A DNA stretch of 64,000 nucleotides from Alternaria dauci (Eukaryota; Ascomycota; Dothideomycetes; Pleosporales; Pleosporaceae), in NCBI RefSeq assembly GCF_042100115.1, contig NC_091272.1:4712001-4776000 (forward strand), given 5' to 3'. Position 1 is the first letter of the stretch. Each line of letters begins with the position of its first letter. A model generated the notes under the pieces. That model ran no database searches. It was not told where the DNA came from and worked only from the letters and a program-made list of their open reading frames with translations. Position numbers and translations under genes: made by a program. Shown piece by piece: positions 42,319 through 53,128 of the stretch.

Positions 42319-44397
42319 ATGTCTCTATGCGCACAACGACTATGGAGGGTCGTTCGGAGAGTCTCGGCCGAGTCTCCTGTGGGCTATGCGACGTCGCGGT
42401 GTTTGGGGACATGTATAACTACTCGACGGCCAGGCTTCAAGACGAGCGAGTCATCTTTTCACACTCGCGCCTCGCCTGTGACTTACCCAATGACGTCCAA
42501 CACACAAATCCAAACTGCATCTAGCAGTACCCGACCACAATGGACGGCACCAGATACATCATCGAGACCAGTCGCTGTATTGGGCGGAGGAGTCTTGGGT
42601 CGACGAATTGCTGCTTCATGGGTTGCTGCTGGCTACGAAGTCGTTTTATGCGATCTTAGCGACGAGCAGAGAAACGCTGCGATACACTACATCGAGCACC
42701 ATATGACTGAGTTCTCGAAACTTACAGGAAGTTCCCGGAAACGAAGCAACTTTGCTACGGTCAAGAATATTAACGAAGCGGTCAAGAACGCGTGGTTGGT
42801 AGTTGAAGCATTACCAGAGAAGCTTCCGTTGAAGATTGATATCATGGGCCAGCTTCAACAACAAGCACCGATCGATTGTATTCTGGCTTCCAACTCATCA
42901 TCTTACAAGTCGCGATTCATGCTCGATAAGGTGGACGCGGATAATCGGCACCGAGTTTGTAATATGCATTATTACATGCCACCGGGGAACAACGTTGTCG
43001 AGCTTATGACCTGCGGCAAGACACATGGAGATATCCTACCTTTCTTGCGGAGCAAACTCCAAGACGCGGGTATGCAACCAGCTATTGCCCGCAAGGAATC
43101 GACTGGCTTCATCTTCAACCGACTGTGGGCTGCCATCAAGAGGGAGAGTTTACTTATCATGGCCGAGGGTGTTTCGGAACCGGAAGAGATTGACAGGTTG
43201 TTCCTGACCATGTTCAAAGACAACCCGGTTGGACCTTGCGGGATGATGGATGCGGTAGGGTTGGACACGGTTGCCTTCATCGAAAACAATTATATTCAGG
43301 AGCGCGGAGGCGATCCCACAGCGCGCGACTGGGTTCAAAAGAACTTTGTCGAGAAGGGGAAGCTAGGTGCAAAGTCTGGAAAAGGTGGTTTGTACCCGGC
43401 AGGCGAGACTACCCGCAGCTCCAAGGACGAGAGTGGCCATCACGACAACCTTGCGGCACCCAGATTATACTTTTTAGACATTGGCATTGGAGGCAATGTC
43501 ACTGATCTGCAAAAGGTCGTAACATCTGGCAAGATCATGACAGCTTCAGCAGACGGAAGTAACGTGCGCGAGATTGTCAGCGGCCAAGCCATGCCCGATG
43601 GTATCGATGTCTCCATCTCCGCTGGCCGTATCTTCTGGACGAACATGGGTGCCTCTCCGTCCAAAAACAACGGCAGTGTCATGTCCGCGAACCTCGACGG
43701 CTCTGATGTTCGACCGATTATTCCGGAAGGGCAAATACATACACCCAAGCAGCTTAAGATCGACCACGACAACAAGAAGTTGTACATCTGTGACCGTGAG
43801 GGTCTCCGAGTTCACCGATGTGACTTTGACGGCAGCAACCACGAGATTATCGTGCAGACAGGCGATGCCAACTCGGCAGCTGCTGAAGACCAGACGAAGT
43901 GGTGTGTTGGTATTGCTGTCGACCCTCAGGCAGGAAAGTTCTACTGGTCGCAGAAGGGTCCATCAAAGGGTGGCAAAGGCCGCATCTTCCGCGCAAACAT
44001 GCAGATGCCGACCAGCGAGACAGCATCCTCCCGCCCGGATATCGAGTTGCTCTTTGATAGCCTTCCAGAACCTATTGATCTGGAGTTTGAGCCCGAAAGC
44101 CAAACACTGTACTGGACAGATCGCGGCGAATACCCGCTTGGTAATACGTTGAACAAGGCGTATGTGGGTGGTGAAACAAGCGTAGAGGCGGGAACGAAGG
44201 GTGAGAGAGGTGTCGTAACGCTAGCGAGGCACTTTCACGAGCCGATTGGACTGAAGATTGATGCCGTCAATCGACATGTTTATCTGACGGATCTTGGTGG
44301 CACGGTGTACCGATTTGACATGGACGGAGGTAACAAGAAGAAGGTTTACGAGACGGATAGCGCGTATTCTGGCATCGCACTTGCGCATCTGCATTAG
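42319..44397 (+). CDS. 3-Hydroxyacyl-CoA dehydrogenase / YWTD-propeller fusion
   Basis: Single uninterrupted exon, 692 aa. Residues about 84-375 are a 3-hydroxyacyl-CoA dehydrogenase-type NAD domain: VAVLGGGVLGRRIA (89-94 Gly motif), ASNSSSYKSRFM, NMHYYMPPGNNVVELM with the catalytic-type His, STGFIFNRLWAAIKRE, and the C-terminal AVGLDTV region. From about 381 to the end there are six-plus blades of a YWTD-like beta propeller, marked by GRIFWTNMG, KKLYICDREG, GKFYWSQKG, QTLYWTDRG and RHVYLTDLGG, alternating with ANLDGSDVR and CDFDGSNHE. The N-terminus is Arg-rich and acid-poor, a possible mitochondrial targeting sequence; a second ATG at residue 58 could give a cytosolic form. The acyl-CoA enzyme joined to a propeller is unusual; its role is unknown. 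Confidence 0.85.
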   Translation: MSLCAQRLWRVVRRVSAESPVGYATSRCLGTCITTRRPGFKTSESSFHTRASPVTYPMTSNTQIQTASSSTRPQWTAPDTSSRPVAVLGGGVLGRRIAASWVAAGYEVVLCDLSDEQRNAAIHYIEHHMTEFSKLTGSSRKRSNFATVKNINEAVKNAWLVVEALPEKLPLKIDIMGQLQQQAPIDCILASNSSSYKSRFMLDKVDADNRHRVCNMHYYMPPGNNVVELMTCGKTHGDILPFLRSKLQDAGMQPAIARKESTGFIFNRLWAAIKRESLLIMAEGVSEPEEIDRLFLTMFKDNPVGPCGMMDAVGLDTVAFIENNYIQERGGDPTARDWVQKNFVEKGKLGAKSGKGGLYPAGETTRSSKDESGHHDNLAAPRLYFLDIGIGGNVTDLQKVVTSGKIMTASADGSNVREIVSGQAMPDGIDVSISAGRIFWTNMGASPSKNNGSVMSANLDGSDVRPIIPEGQIHTPKQLKIDHDNKKLYICDREGLRVHRCDFDGSNHEIIVQTGDANSAAAEDQTKWCVGIAVDPQAGKFYWSQKGPSKGGKGRIFRANMQMPTSETASSRPDIELLFDSLPEPIDLEFEPESQTLYWTDRGEYPLGNTLNKAYVGGETSVEAGTKGERGVVTLARHFHEPIGLKIDAVNRHVYLTDLGGTVYRFDMDGGNKKKVYETDSAYSGIALAHLH

Positions 44398-44697
44398 TAG
44401 AGCTGTAGCAGTAATTGATGTCGTCGTGAACAGAGTTGAATGTATCCTTGGAGTGACCTCGGGGGATTTCGACATCGGTGTTTGAGAGATGGAGCATTTG
44501 CCGACGAGGCTTCGGCATTCCCAATTCGACGCAGGCCGCAAACCGAGGGTCCGAGCTCCTCAACCCTAAATCCTCCGACCTTGACACATCGCACGCGACA
44601 CCCCTCATTGCCTGCGCTGTCCGCGTTTCCTTCACCCTACTCACGGTCCCGACGACCAATTCCTCTCCCACGGCCCGGCCCTCCGCGCACCGCCACA

Positions 44698-45530
44698 ATG
44701 AACACAATCTCGCCTCCTCCGCAGATAAAACGTCTATCAGGCCCAAAACGCTTCTTCGGCATCCTCTTGGGCATAACCGGCGGTCTAGGTGCCAATGTCG
44801 TCCTCGCCTACTCGGTGTCCTCCTTCTACACGCGCAACACCAAATTCGTCCCGTACGACACCTCATCGCCCGACCTCACCACCAGCGTCTTCCGTGCGCA
44901 CAACCCTAACGGCAATCCGCTGGGGTGCATAGATCATGCGATAAAGGAGGTTCCGTACGGCAAGCTGCCGGAGAAGTACTGGGTCAAGGGCAGTGGGGGC
45001 AGGATATCTGTCGACCAATCGGCTTTGACGACGGATTTCTGTAGAGGCATCTGGAGCGGTGTTGCATTCAGGGTACAGAGACGGTTTTTGGAGAGGAAGT
45101 ACCGTGCGTTGGAGGGCAGGGAGAAGCATCTCTGGGATGTGAAGCAGTTGGAGAAGGACGATTACAAGGTTGGCACTGCCATTGTGGATCACTTCGAGGT
45201 CATGGAGCATACAGACGATAGGGTAAGTTCGCGCAATTCTTTTCTTGCGTGGGAATCCGGCTGACTCGGTGTGTTTTCTAGGTCGTTGTGCGATGCGGAG
45301 ATTCACCACTCGTTTCTGACCACCGACCCTCCGACGGCCTCTTCTCCATGGAGGTCTCGAAAGACGACGAGGCGCAGATTGCTACCTTCCACCTCAAGTC
45401 AGTTTTCGTAGACACAACGCCAGAGGGAAAGAATGGACAACCGCAGCCCGCCACTATCCAGTGGTTGCACAGGTTGTACACAAAGCTCTGGATGGAGAGC
45501 GCGACCCGAAAGCTGATCAAGGAGGCATAA
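44698..45530 (+). CDS. Small membrane protein of unknown function
   Basis: Exons 44698-45222 and 45282-45530 with a 59-nt intron, 257 aa. Residues 15-40 (RFFGILLGITGGLGANVVLAYSV) form one hydrophobic segment after a short basic N-terminus, so it is a single-pass protein or an uncleaved signal anchor, perhaps mitochondrial. The rest is soluble, with a patterned C-terminal half (VGTAIVDHFEVMEHTDDRVVVRCGD, then DGLFSMEVSKDDEAQIATFHLKS) that reads like a compact alpha/beta domain. I do not recognise the family. The splice site is supported by frame continuity. The gene follows the dehydrogenase-propeller gene by 300 bp on the same strand. Confidence 0.75.
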
Positions 45531-45923
45531 GTAACTCGGAGACTGTAATGCAAATCAATACGCTGGATGGAGCACGAGACTATGCTAAGATCCATGAACA
45601 AAGTTTGGCACCCAGCGACGTCTGCTTGATATATCTTGAACACAAAGCATGATATCGTACGAAACGCTAGCTCCCTCCGCTGCCACATCTGAAAAGTCTA
45701 GCGTTGGTGGGATGCCGGTACGCATGAGGGGCTGTTAGTCATCCTCTCCATCCGGAACCCGTGTCCTGCACTCGCTGAGCTTGATAATACATAAGATTCA
45801 GATTATCAAAGCAGCGCTAAATCATAAACTCTTTCCTCTTACTTATTTAAAGACGTTCGTTGCCTACGCGATTTCCACGTCGCATATCCCTACAATTACA
45901 TCTTCGTATACTCACTATCAGAC
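45531..45923. promoter_or_regulatory. NmrA-like gene promoter with GTGGGATGCCG
   Basis: The 393-bp gap has one copy of the motif at 45706-45717 (GGTGGGATGCCG), about 210 bp upstream of the NmrA-like gene. Confidence 0.5.
45706..45717 (+). promoter_or_regulatory. GTGGGATGCCG motif, copy 1
   Basis: Reads GGTGGGATGCCG. The identical 11-mer GTGGGATGCCG recurs at five other intergenic sites up to 48877, always near the genes of this neighbourhood. A Zn2Cys6 half-site CGG occurs in the reverse complement (CGGCATCCCAC). Confidence 0.6.
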
Positions 45924-47120
45924 ATGAAGGTCGCTATCCTCGGTGCTAGCGGAACGACTGGCCAATCCATCGTCGATGGTCTACTGTCCTCCACAGAAAC
46001 CAAGTTCGTACGTTATACTACTCCAGACAAATCTTGCTCGCTGGCCTATGATGCCATAGGTCTAACTCAATATGTCTTAGGATATCACAGCTCTAGTACG
46101 ACCTTCCTCACTTGAGAAGCCTGATGTAATCGACCTCAAGAACAAGGGCATTACCATCCAAGCGGCCGACTTGAACGCCTCCGAACATGAACTAGGCCAG
46201 CAGTTGCAGGGCCAAGATGTGGTCATCGCCGCTATCAGCATTCCTGCAACGATGAAGCAAATCTCTCTTGCCAATGCCGCCAAGGTAGCTGGAGTCAAGC
46301 GTTTCGTGCCTTGCTTCTTTGCTCCTGTAGCAACACCAAAGGGCTTAGTGGATCTCAGGGATAAGGTAGGCAATATGCATCCCTATACCGCAAGAACCCG
46401 AAGTACTAACGAACCGCTACAGAAGGAAGACGTGTTCAACCACGTCAAAAAGTTGCATCTGCCTTACACCATCATCGATGTAGGCTGGTGGTTCCAGTTC
46501 ACTCTGCCAAAGTTGCCTTCTGGACGTGGCGATCACGCTCACAGTGGCTTGGAAATTCAGATTCCTGGAGATGGCAATGTGCTTTCGGCATTTACTGACA
46601 ATCGCGACATTGGGAAATTCGTCGCTCGCATCGTCGCTGATCCTCGAACTCTGAATCAGCAGATCTTCATGTATTCTGAGATGACAACTGTGACGAAGAT
46701 CTATGATCTCCTCGAGAAAATGAGCAACGAGAAGATCCCCCGCCGTTATGTAAGCACTATGCCCTTTAACATGCTCTCTTCTCATGAACACCTTACTAAT
46801 GCATCTGCGTCAAGATCTCTGGAGATGAACTTCTTGAGGCTATAAACAAGTTTGGGGACTCTCGCAACTTGAGCGACGACGAATTTCTCCAGAAGGCTGT
46901 TTACCAGTATTGGTACTCATGGGGTATTCGCGGCGAGAATACTGATGATCACGCCAAGTACTTGGGCTATGTTGATGGGAACAGTCTTTATCCAGGCATA
47001 AAGACAAGATCCTTCGAAGACTACATCAAGGAGATCCTGTCCGGATCAAGCATTTGGTCTGCCAATGATGGACGTTTTGCGGGTACACACCTAGGTAGCT
47101 TGGTGATGATGGAGAGATAA
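45924..47120 (+). CDS. NmrA-like / isoflavone reductase-like NAD(P) protein
   Basis: Atypical short-chain dehydrogenase of the NmrA/isoflavone-reductase-like group. Exons 45924-46007, 46081-46365, 46423-46749 and 46815-47120 join in phase (introns 73, 57 and 65 nt), 333 aa. The glycine motif is at the very start: MKVAILGASGTTGQSIV. DLNASEHELGQQLQGQDVVIAAIS, AAKVAGVKRFVPCFF and PYTIIDVGWWFQFTLP follow the family layout, with no SDR catalytic YxxxK in the usual place. Members reduce phenylpropanoid-like double bonds or act as NAD(P)-sensing regulators. First gene of the run of metabolism genes; the motif GTGGGATGCCG lies upstream and again in its 3' flank. Confidence 0.85.
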
Positions 47121-47456
47121 CCCAAAAGACATAATCGCATTGTCACGATTGAGCTTGTGTGACCTACTACTAGCTTTTCGATCAACTCGGCGTTAGATAT
47201 GGATGCTTGACGGCCAAACTATGTACAATTCTTGAAACTGCGCGTCACTTAATGCACAAGTGTGCACATCTAGCCTTCTGTAGTCGCCATACTCCCTTAC
47301 ACTCGTAACTTGTTGGTTGCAGATGCAGCTATCGGTAGATACTGATGTCATTATGAAAGCTGGATTGACTTAGACTCGATTACAAATTTTAACCTGTTGA
47401 AGAGATTTGCCGAATGTGCCGAACGTTGTGTTCAGTCAGTGCTTGGGAAAGAGACT

Positions 47457-47468
47457 GGTGGGATGCCG
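47457..47468 (+). promoter_or_regulatory. GTGGGATGCCG motif, copy 2
   Basis: GGTGGGATGCCG, followed by CTGCTGAAC, similar to the flank of copy 4 (AAGCTGAAC). Extended match with copy 3 as an inverted repeat. Confidence 0.6.
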
Positions 47469-47594
47469 CTGCTGAACAATCCAAGTAGCTGTTCGTCCGG
47501 AGCCCATCTGTCCATTGACATGGGCTCGCCGGTATCCGGCACTTCTCCGAGAACGCATGTAACCCGGATCAAAGAAGCCTAGGCGCCGATCAGA

Positions 47595-47606
47595 CGGCAT
47601 CCCACC
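47595..47606 (-). promoter_or_regulatory. GTGGGATGCCG motif, copy 3 (inverted)
   Basis: Plus strand reads CGGCATCCCACC; the only copy on the minus strand, about 100 bp before the GST start. Confidence 0.6.
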
Positions 47607-47707
47607 AGTCTATGAGTATATGTACGCTCTTAGTTGTCGAGTTCATTCTTCATTGTCTTGTCACACAACAGTTCAATTTCATCACCATCCACGCCAAACA
47701 TCTCAAT

Positions 47708-48459
47708 ATGGGCCTAACGGTGCATCACCTCCAACACTCACAGTCTGAACGGATTGTTTGGCTTTGCGAGGAACTCGGCATCGACTATGAGCTGAAAATC
47801 TATCAGCGGGAGCGTATTGGCTTAGGAGCGCCTGCGAACCTGAAAGCAATGTAACGTGTTATTTCCCTCGCCTTCTGAAGGCACAGTCATCCTACAGACC
47901 CTAACTGATCTTCAGTCATCCCACCGGCACAGCGCCAGTGATCCAAGATGGCGACATCACCATGTCGGAGTCTGCTGCCATCATGGACTACCTTTTGGGC
48001 AAGCATGGCAACGGTGCCCTCTCGGTTTCGAGCAGCGCGCCGAACTTCTCAGACTACGTCTTCTGGTACCACTGGGGTATCGGAACGTTCCAGAGCACGG
48101 CAATGACTCTCGTCTATTTTGTGAAGGCTGGCGTTGAAGAGACTCACCCTATTGTGCAAGTACTCATCCAGAAAAGAACGAGTGGACTTGACATGGTGAA
48201 TCAGCGCCTGATGCAGAGCACATGGCTTGCAGGGGAGGAATTTACCGCTGCCGACGTGTATACCGTCTTTGTCGTTACGACTATGCGCCTGTTCACCCCT
48301 TTTTCTCTTTCGGGCTATAGCGGTATCAAGAGATGGCTTGAAAATGTCTCCCACAGGCCGGCGTACAGGAGGTTGATTGAGAAGGCTGAGCAGGGCGAGA
48401 GCAGAGGCGAGTTTCCTGTGTTGGGCGATGAAGCGCCACGACCAATGGCAAGCTACTGA
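47708..48459 (+). CDS. Glutathione S-transferase
   Basis: Exons 47708-47850 and 47916-48459 (intron 65 nt), 228 aa, the usual size. The N-terminal thioredoxin-fold domain opens MGLTVHHLQHSQSERIVWLCEELGI, continues with LKAIHPTGTAPVIQDGD (cis-Pro) and MSESAAIMDYL, the glutathione-binding SNAIL/TRAP-like motif ES. The C-terminal helical domain has WLAGEEFTAADV, a typical N-capping box. The position, next to an ACC-synthase-like PLP enzyme, a P450 and a Zn2Cys6 regulator, recalls biosynthetic GSTs of sulfur-containing fungal metabolites, which add glutathione to a reactive intermediate. A detoxification role is the alternative. Regulated, I infer, through the flanking GTGGGATGCCG motifs. Confidence 0.9.
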
Positions 48460-48764
48460 ATGGTTATGAGATGTCCGTGGCACAAACATCATGCTAGAGT
48501 GCAGCACGTTTAGATTATTGCCTGTCGTTGTGCTCTATTTCTTCCTCATCAATACGACCAATAGTGAATTTGTCGAAGTGTTCAAGTCTCGCACTCCGAG
48601 GTACAAAGTCTCTGTACTCGTAAAGCTTTCGTCATAGCACCGTACTGTCCCTACCCTGCTCCAATCACTGACGAAGCACAAAATTAACCATAAGAGCAAC
48701 ACTTGGCGAAAGTTGTGTGCATGCTCGGAAAAGCTAATCGCATTCAGAGTCGTGGAACAAGCCC

Positions 48765-48776
48765 AGTGGGATGCCG
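48765..48776 (+). promoter_or_regulatory. GTGGGATGCCG motif, copy 4
   Basis: AGTGGGATGCCG followed by AAGCTGAAC. First of three regularly spaced copies. Confidence 0.6.
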
Positions 48777-48816
48777 AAGCTGAACCCAGCAGATTTCGAG
48801 GCGACGAAACAGGTTG

Positions 48817-48828
48817 AGTGGGATGCCG
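48817..48828 (+). promoter_or_regulatory. GTGGGATGCCG motif, copy 5
   Basis: AGTGGGATGCCG followed by AAGCTAGAG; 52 bp after copy 4. Confidence 0.6.
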
Positions 48829-48865
48829 AAGCTAGAGAGCAAAAGTCAAGCTAAGGATCAGGTGG

Positions 48866-48877
48866 GGTGGGATGCCG
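48866..48877 (+). promoter_or_regulatory. GTGGGATGCCG motif, copy 6
   Basis: GGTGGGATGCCG followed by ACGCTACCT; 49 bp after copy 5. Confidence 0.6.
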
Positions 48878-49241
48878 ACGCTACCTAAGTAGTTCGGGCT
48901 GCTTGGCATCGTGAGCGGCGGTAAGATGCGCGACCACCGGAGCTCACTGCGCCATCGCAAGCCTGGGTACAAGTCAAGTTGATAGTATAACAACGGGTAA
49001 GAACGGTGCACGTAGATCCAGCGGTGCCAAGATGTGTCGAAGGGCGTGACTTACATGGCTGAATTTACGGAAGGAACTTATGTAACCAATGACACTGGTT
49101 TGCCGACCTCGGATATAACCCAATGATAAGTCTTGACTACAACCGTTTTATTATTACTTCAACTGGCATGCAATCCTTCGAACGTCATTCTCGATATACA
49201 TCTTTGTTGGACCAAACATTCCAAAACGATCTGCAAGGGCC

Positions 49242-50614
49242 ATGTCGACCTCCAAACTCTCCAAACGCGGTAGCCATGCAAGTACAACAGGGGCCAAGGA
49301 CTTCGTATGTGTCATGTCTCTTGAATCATGATTTTTGGTCTGATACCTGTGCAGGAAATATGGGACATAATAACAAATATGTGGGACCCAAAGACGAAGC
49401 CTGATGGCTACGTGTCTCTTGGTCTTGCGGAGAACAGCCTGATGCACAACGAACTATTGAACTTTCTCAACTCAAAACGACTAGTTGAAGACACGGCTCA
49501 GGGACTCACCTACGGAGATGGGCCACAAGGGTCTCAGCGGGCCAAGGCTGCAATCGCATCGTTCTTGAGCAGCCATTTGCGCTCAACAAAGGAGCTAAAG
49601 CCTGAGAACATCTTCATCACGAATGGAGTCTCTTCAGCGATTGAACATTGCGCCTGGACCCTCGCTAACCCCGGGGAGGCTATTCTGCTTGGGCGCCCAT
49701 ACTATCGCGCATTCCTCCCAGACATGTGTATGAGGACAGGGGTCCAAGTTGTTCCGGTAGCATTCAGAGACGTCGATCCTTGCAACCCAGGCTGCGTGGA
49801 AAAGTACGAAGAAGCGTTGCTGAGATCGAACGACCACGGTGTGCCCGTTCGCGCACTCATGTTGTGCCATCCACATAATCCACTCGGGAGATGCTATCCA
49901 AGAGAGACACTGATTGGACTCATGAGATTGTGTCAGAAGTACCAGATTCATCTCATAAGCGACGAGATCTACGCACTCTCCACATGGAAGAATACTGCCG
50001 ATGACCTTGCTCACGAACCCGTCGGTTTTGAATCCATTTTGTCAATCAACAGCAAGGATATCATCGATCTTTCGCTGATCCATGTCCTGTGGGGCGTGTC
50101 CAAAGACTTTGGCGCAAATGGAATCAGACTGGGTGCCATCATTTCACAGTCGAATCCAGCTTTCCTTGCTGCATTGCGAACATGCAGCATATACTCATCG
50201 CCATCATCTCTCACAGAAAGCGCAGTTGTGCACCTCTTGTCAGATACGTCATTCGTCGAGAGCTACATCGCGACAAATCAGGCGCGTCTCTCAGCTGCAT
50301 ATGCGCGGACTGTCCTTGCTCTTCAAGATCATGGCATCGAACACATGCCGGGTGCGAACGCTGCTTTCTTTCTGTGGATCAACTTGGGCAAGTTCATGCG
50401 CGAGAAGACATACTTGGGAGAGAAAGAGATGCAGGTTTACTCTGGACCAGAAAGCACGCAAATAATCCAAGATCGGTTACTGGCGAGAAGGGTATATTTG
50501 GTTCCTGGGGATGCCGTAGGTGCAGAAGAGCCAGGCTGGTTCCGAATGGTTTTCACTCAGCGGGAAGAACTGGTAGCTGAATGCATTCGACGCATCGTTG
50601 ACGCGTTGGGGTAG
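49242..50614 (+). CDS. ACC-synthase-like PLP-dependent enzyme
   Basis: Fold-type I PLP enzyme of the aminotransferase/ACC synthase group. Exons 49242-49304 and 49355-50614 (50-nt intron), 440 aa. N-terminal block DPKTKPDGYVSLGLAENSLM is the ACC-synthase-like opening (substrate loop). TYGDGPQGSQRAKAAIASFL, then NPLGRCYPRE, the PLP-contacting HLISDEIYAL, and the Schiff-base Lys in VSKDFGANGIRLG are all present, as is the terminal Arg region (PGWFRMVF). In fungi these proteins seldom make ethylene precursor; several work in metabolite clusters, e.g. as C-S bond or amino-acid modifying enzymes. The true reaction is undetermined. Adjacent GST and P450 suggest a shared pathway. Confidence 0.88.
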
Positions 50615-51145
50615 AGACAATAGACACATATCAATTGGAACAAGGAAATTATCAGAGCTGTTTCTTTGGTTTTGCTCGATGGAAGAGCTTCGCCCTGCTA
50701 GACCATTCGGGCTGGCCACAACTCACACGAAGTTCCTGCTCCTAGGTAACCTTTCGGAATCGCCTCCGACTGTCTCTACCTAGGTACAGTTAGGGCATAC
50801 GCGGCCGTTCTCGTCCCCAAGGTTCCTCCGGGTAGGCGGCATCCGATTGGTCGCTTCAAGGAGCAACGTCTTGATCTCACCGGGTAAACGTAACCCGATT
50901 CGCTGACATCGGTCCTTCTACAACACCTATGAAGCTTGCGTCTGCATTCTGATTTGCACCACCGCAACATTCAGATGACAAGACATCCATGCCTACTCGA
51001 GCAAGTTCTTATGTAAGCCAAGGACACTCCCTACTTCTATAAAGGCTGAAACCACTATCCCATATGATTAGAGCATCCCGAGGTCATTTCTACATAAGTT
51101 CGAACAGTCGATCCTCTCATCTCCACATTAGCTCGACCGTCCAGC
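50615..51145. promoter_or_regulatory. P450 promoter region with TACCTAGGTA palindrome
   Basis: Perfect 10-bp palindrome TACCTAGGTA at 50777-50786, about 360 bp before the P450 ATG, with a half-related CTCCTAGGTAAC at 50739-50750. The same palindrome lies upstream of the second P450 at 58328. No gene in the gap. Confidence 0.4.
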
Positions 51146-52883
51146 ATGTCACTCTCCGTCTTGCTTGTAGCTGTGCTTATGGGGTTGATAGTATACTTAA
51201 TCACTTACATCATATATCAGCGATTTCTGCATCCGCTAGCCAAGTTTCCAGGCCCTTTTCTCGCATCTCTTACAGATCTTTGGCAAGTCTCAGAGTTCCT
51301 CTCTTTAAAGCAGCCGTACAACCTGACTGCTCTCCACGAAAAATACGGCCAGTTTGTTCGGTATGGCCCGGACAAGATTAGCACCACAGCCGAAGATGCC
51401 ATACCCATCATCTACCAGAAGGGCGGCAGGATGTTTCCGAAGACGGAATTCTATGATGCATATGGATCATCCATCCCAAACGTTTTTGGTATGCGTGATG
51501 AATCGGTAGGGTCTTCGACAATGCTGTTACTGAATTTGTCTTTAACACGACCTCCCAGAAACATTCCGTTCGACGGCGACACATGTCTTACAGCTTTTCC
51601 GCATCGTCTATAAAGAAGATGGAGGACCTGCTCGACAAGAACGTCAAGATCTTAAAGCAAAAGCTATGCAGATATGCCGAAAGCGGCGAAGTTGTTGACC
51701 TCAAGAAGCTTTTTAAATTTTATACCATTGACATACTTGGCGAGTTAGCTTTTGGTCGGTCCTTTGCGGTTCAAGAAACTGGTGACGAGTCCCGCGTACC
51801 ACCAGTTGTCGAGCATAGCTTGCTCGCTGCAGTAACTGGAGCATGGCCTGCCATGACATTCAGGCTGAAGCGATGGCTTCCGAAGGTACCTTCTCGAGGC
51901 TTGAGACGATTGTTCGAGGGCCGCGCAGCCTGTGCAAATTTAGCAGCGACATGCGTACGCCAACGACTCGCAGCCTTACGGAATGCTAAAGGCTTCGACG
52001 ATGATGCAACCACGCCGGAGCGAAAGGATCTCTTGACCAGCTTAATCGTGGCCAAAGATCCTGATACTGGAGACAGATTGTCTCAGACCGATCTTGAGGC
52101 TGAAGCATTTGGCTTAATGTGAGTTGTGTTCGTCGATAGCGTGTTGGTGATTTTGAACACTGACCATGGCGCAGCATTGCGGGGACTCACACCACAAGTG
52201 CTACCATTTCACTACTGTTTTATCATCTGCTGGAATCGCCTGGGATCATGGCGAAATGCGTGGCGGAGATTGATTCTCAGCTCCCGGCGTTAGGTCAAGA
52301 TGAACCAGCATATGCGGTTGCGGAGGTGGAAACTTCACTCCCCTTTTTGCGGAAGTGCGTCAAAGAGAACTTTCGCAATACCCCAGTCTTCACGATGCCG
52401 TTGGCTCGCAGAGTTCTGACTCCTGGTGGTGTCATAATAGGGGGCGAGCACATTCCCTTCGGCGTAAGTTTCCTTTTGGCTGCGACATCAGGTAGCGACG
52501 TACTGACTAGCATCTAGACCTCGATCGCAGTCTGCAACCATGCGTTCCATCATAATCCAGCTGTATGGGGCGATGACCATAGCACCTTTGATCCGTATCG
52601 ATGGGATCAGCCTGAGACTGCAGCGCGCGGACGCTACCTGATGCACTTTGGTCTTGGCGGTAGACAATGCATCGGGAAGACACTCGCCCAGACAAACATC
52701 TACAAGCTGACGAGTACTCTACTACGGGAGTTCGCGTTCGAATATACACGGACAGATGGCGAAGAAGCGGGCGACGAAAGGGAAAAGAAAGATGCGAGTG
52801 TAGGAAGACTACCGGACATGGTGTCTGTAGGAATCAGTGATCTAGAACATCCTCTCATGGTCAAAGTTCGCAGAAGAGGTTAG
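51146..52883 (+). CDS. Cytochrome P450 (membrane-anchored, first of two)
   Basis: Exons 51146-51505, 51559-52118, 52175-52463 and 52518-52883 join in phase (introns 53, 56 and 54 nt), 524 aa. N-terminal anchor SVLLVAVLMGLIVYLITYIIY, then the hinge HPLAKFPGPFLASLTDLW. KHSVRRRHMSYSFS (C-helix region) and I-helix IIAGTHTTSATIS arise at splice joints, which supports them. ExxR in KENFRNTP, PERF-region DPYRWDQPE, and haem loop HFGLGGRQCIGKTLAQ with Cys ligand. The style (pisatin demethylase/benzoate hydroxylase-like CYP clan 53/65 type) is common in fungal secondary metabolism. Substrate unknown. Convergent with the Zn2Cys6 regulator. Confidence 0.9.
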
Positions 52884-53128
52884 TTATCATGACGGCCGTT
52901 TTGAACAGGGAACCCGTTACAGTATCAGTATTGATGCTGGGAATATATACATTTCTTCGGTGACTTACTAGGGTAAAGAAGCACTTCAAAGTGGCTAGAT
53001 AGACAATGTGGAGGCTACCTAGAATGTAAAGCAATTACATGGGAAACCCCTTAGCTTTCTGTATAATTCTAGTAAACTCAATCCTGGTACAGTCATATGT
53101 AGTTACCCCTTCACTCTCAAAAAGGCTG

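Larger units (their letters stand above)
47121..47707. promoter_or_regulatory. GST promoter region with inverted motif pair
   Basis: Holds motif copies 2 (plus) and 3 (minus), 126 bp apart between their outer-facing ends, about 110-250 bp upstream of the GST ATG. The pair is an extended 16-bp inverted match, GACTGGTGGGATGCCG against CGGCATCCCACCAGTC. Confidence 0.5.
48460..49241. promoter_or_regulatory. Gap with three motif copies, aminotransferase promoter
   Basis: Copies 4, 5 and 6 lie here at intervals of 52 and 49 bp, close to five helical turns, 365-480 bp upstream of the aminotransferase ATG. No gene recognised. Confidence 0.5.
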
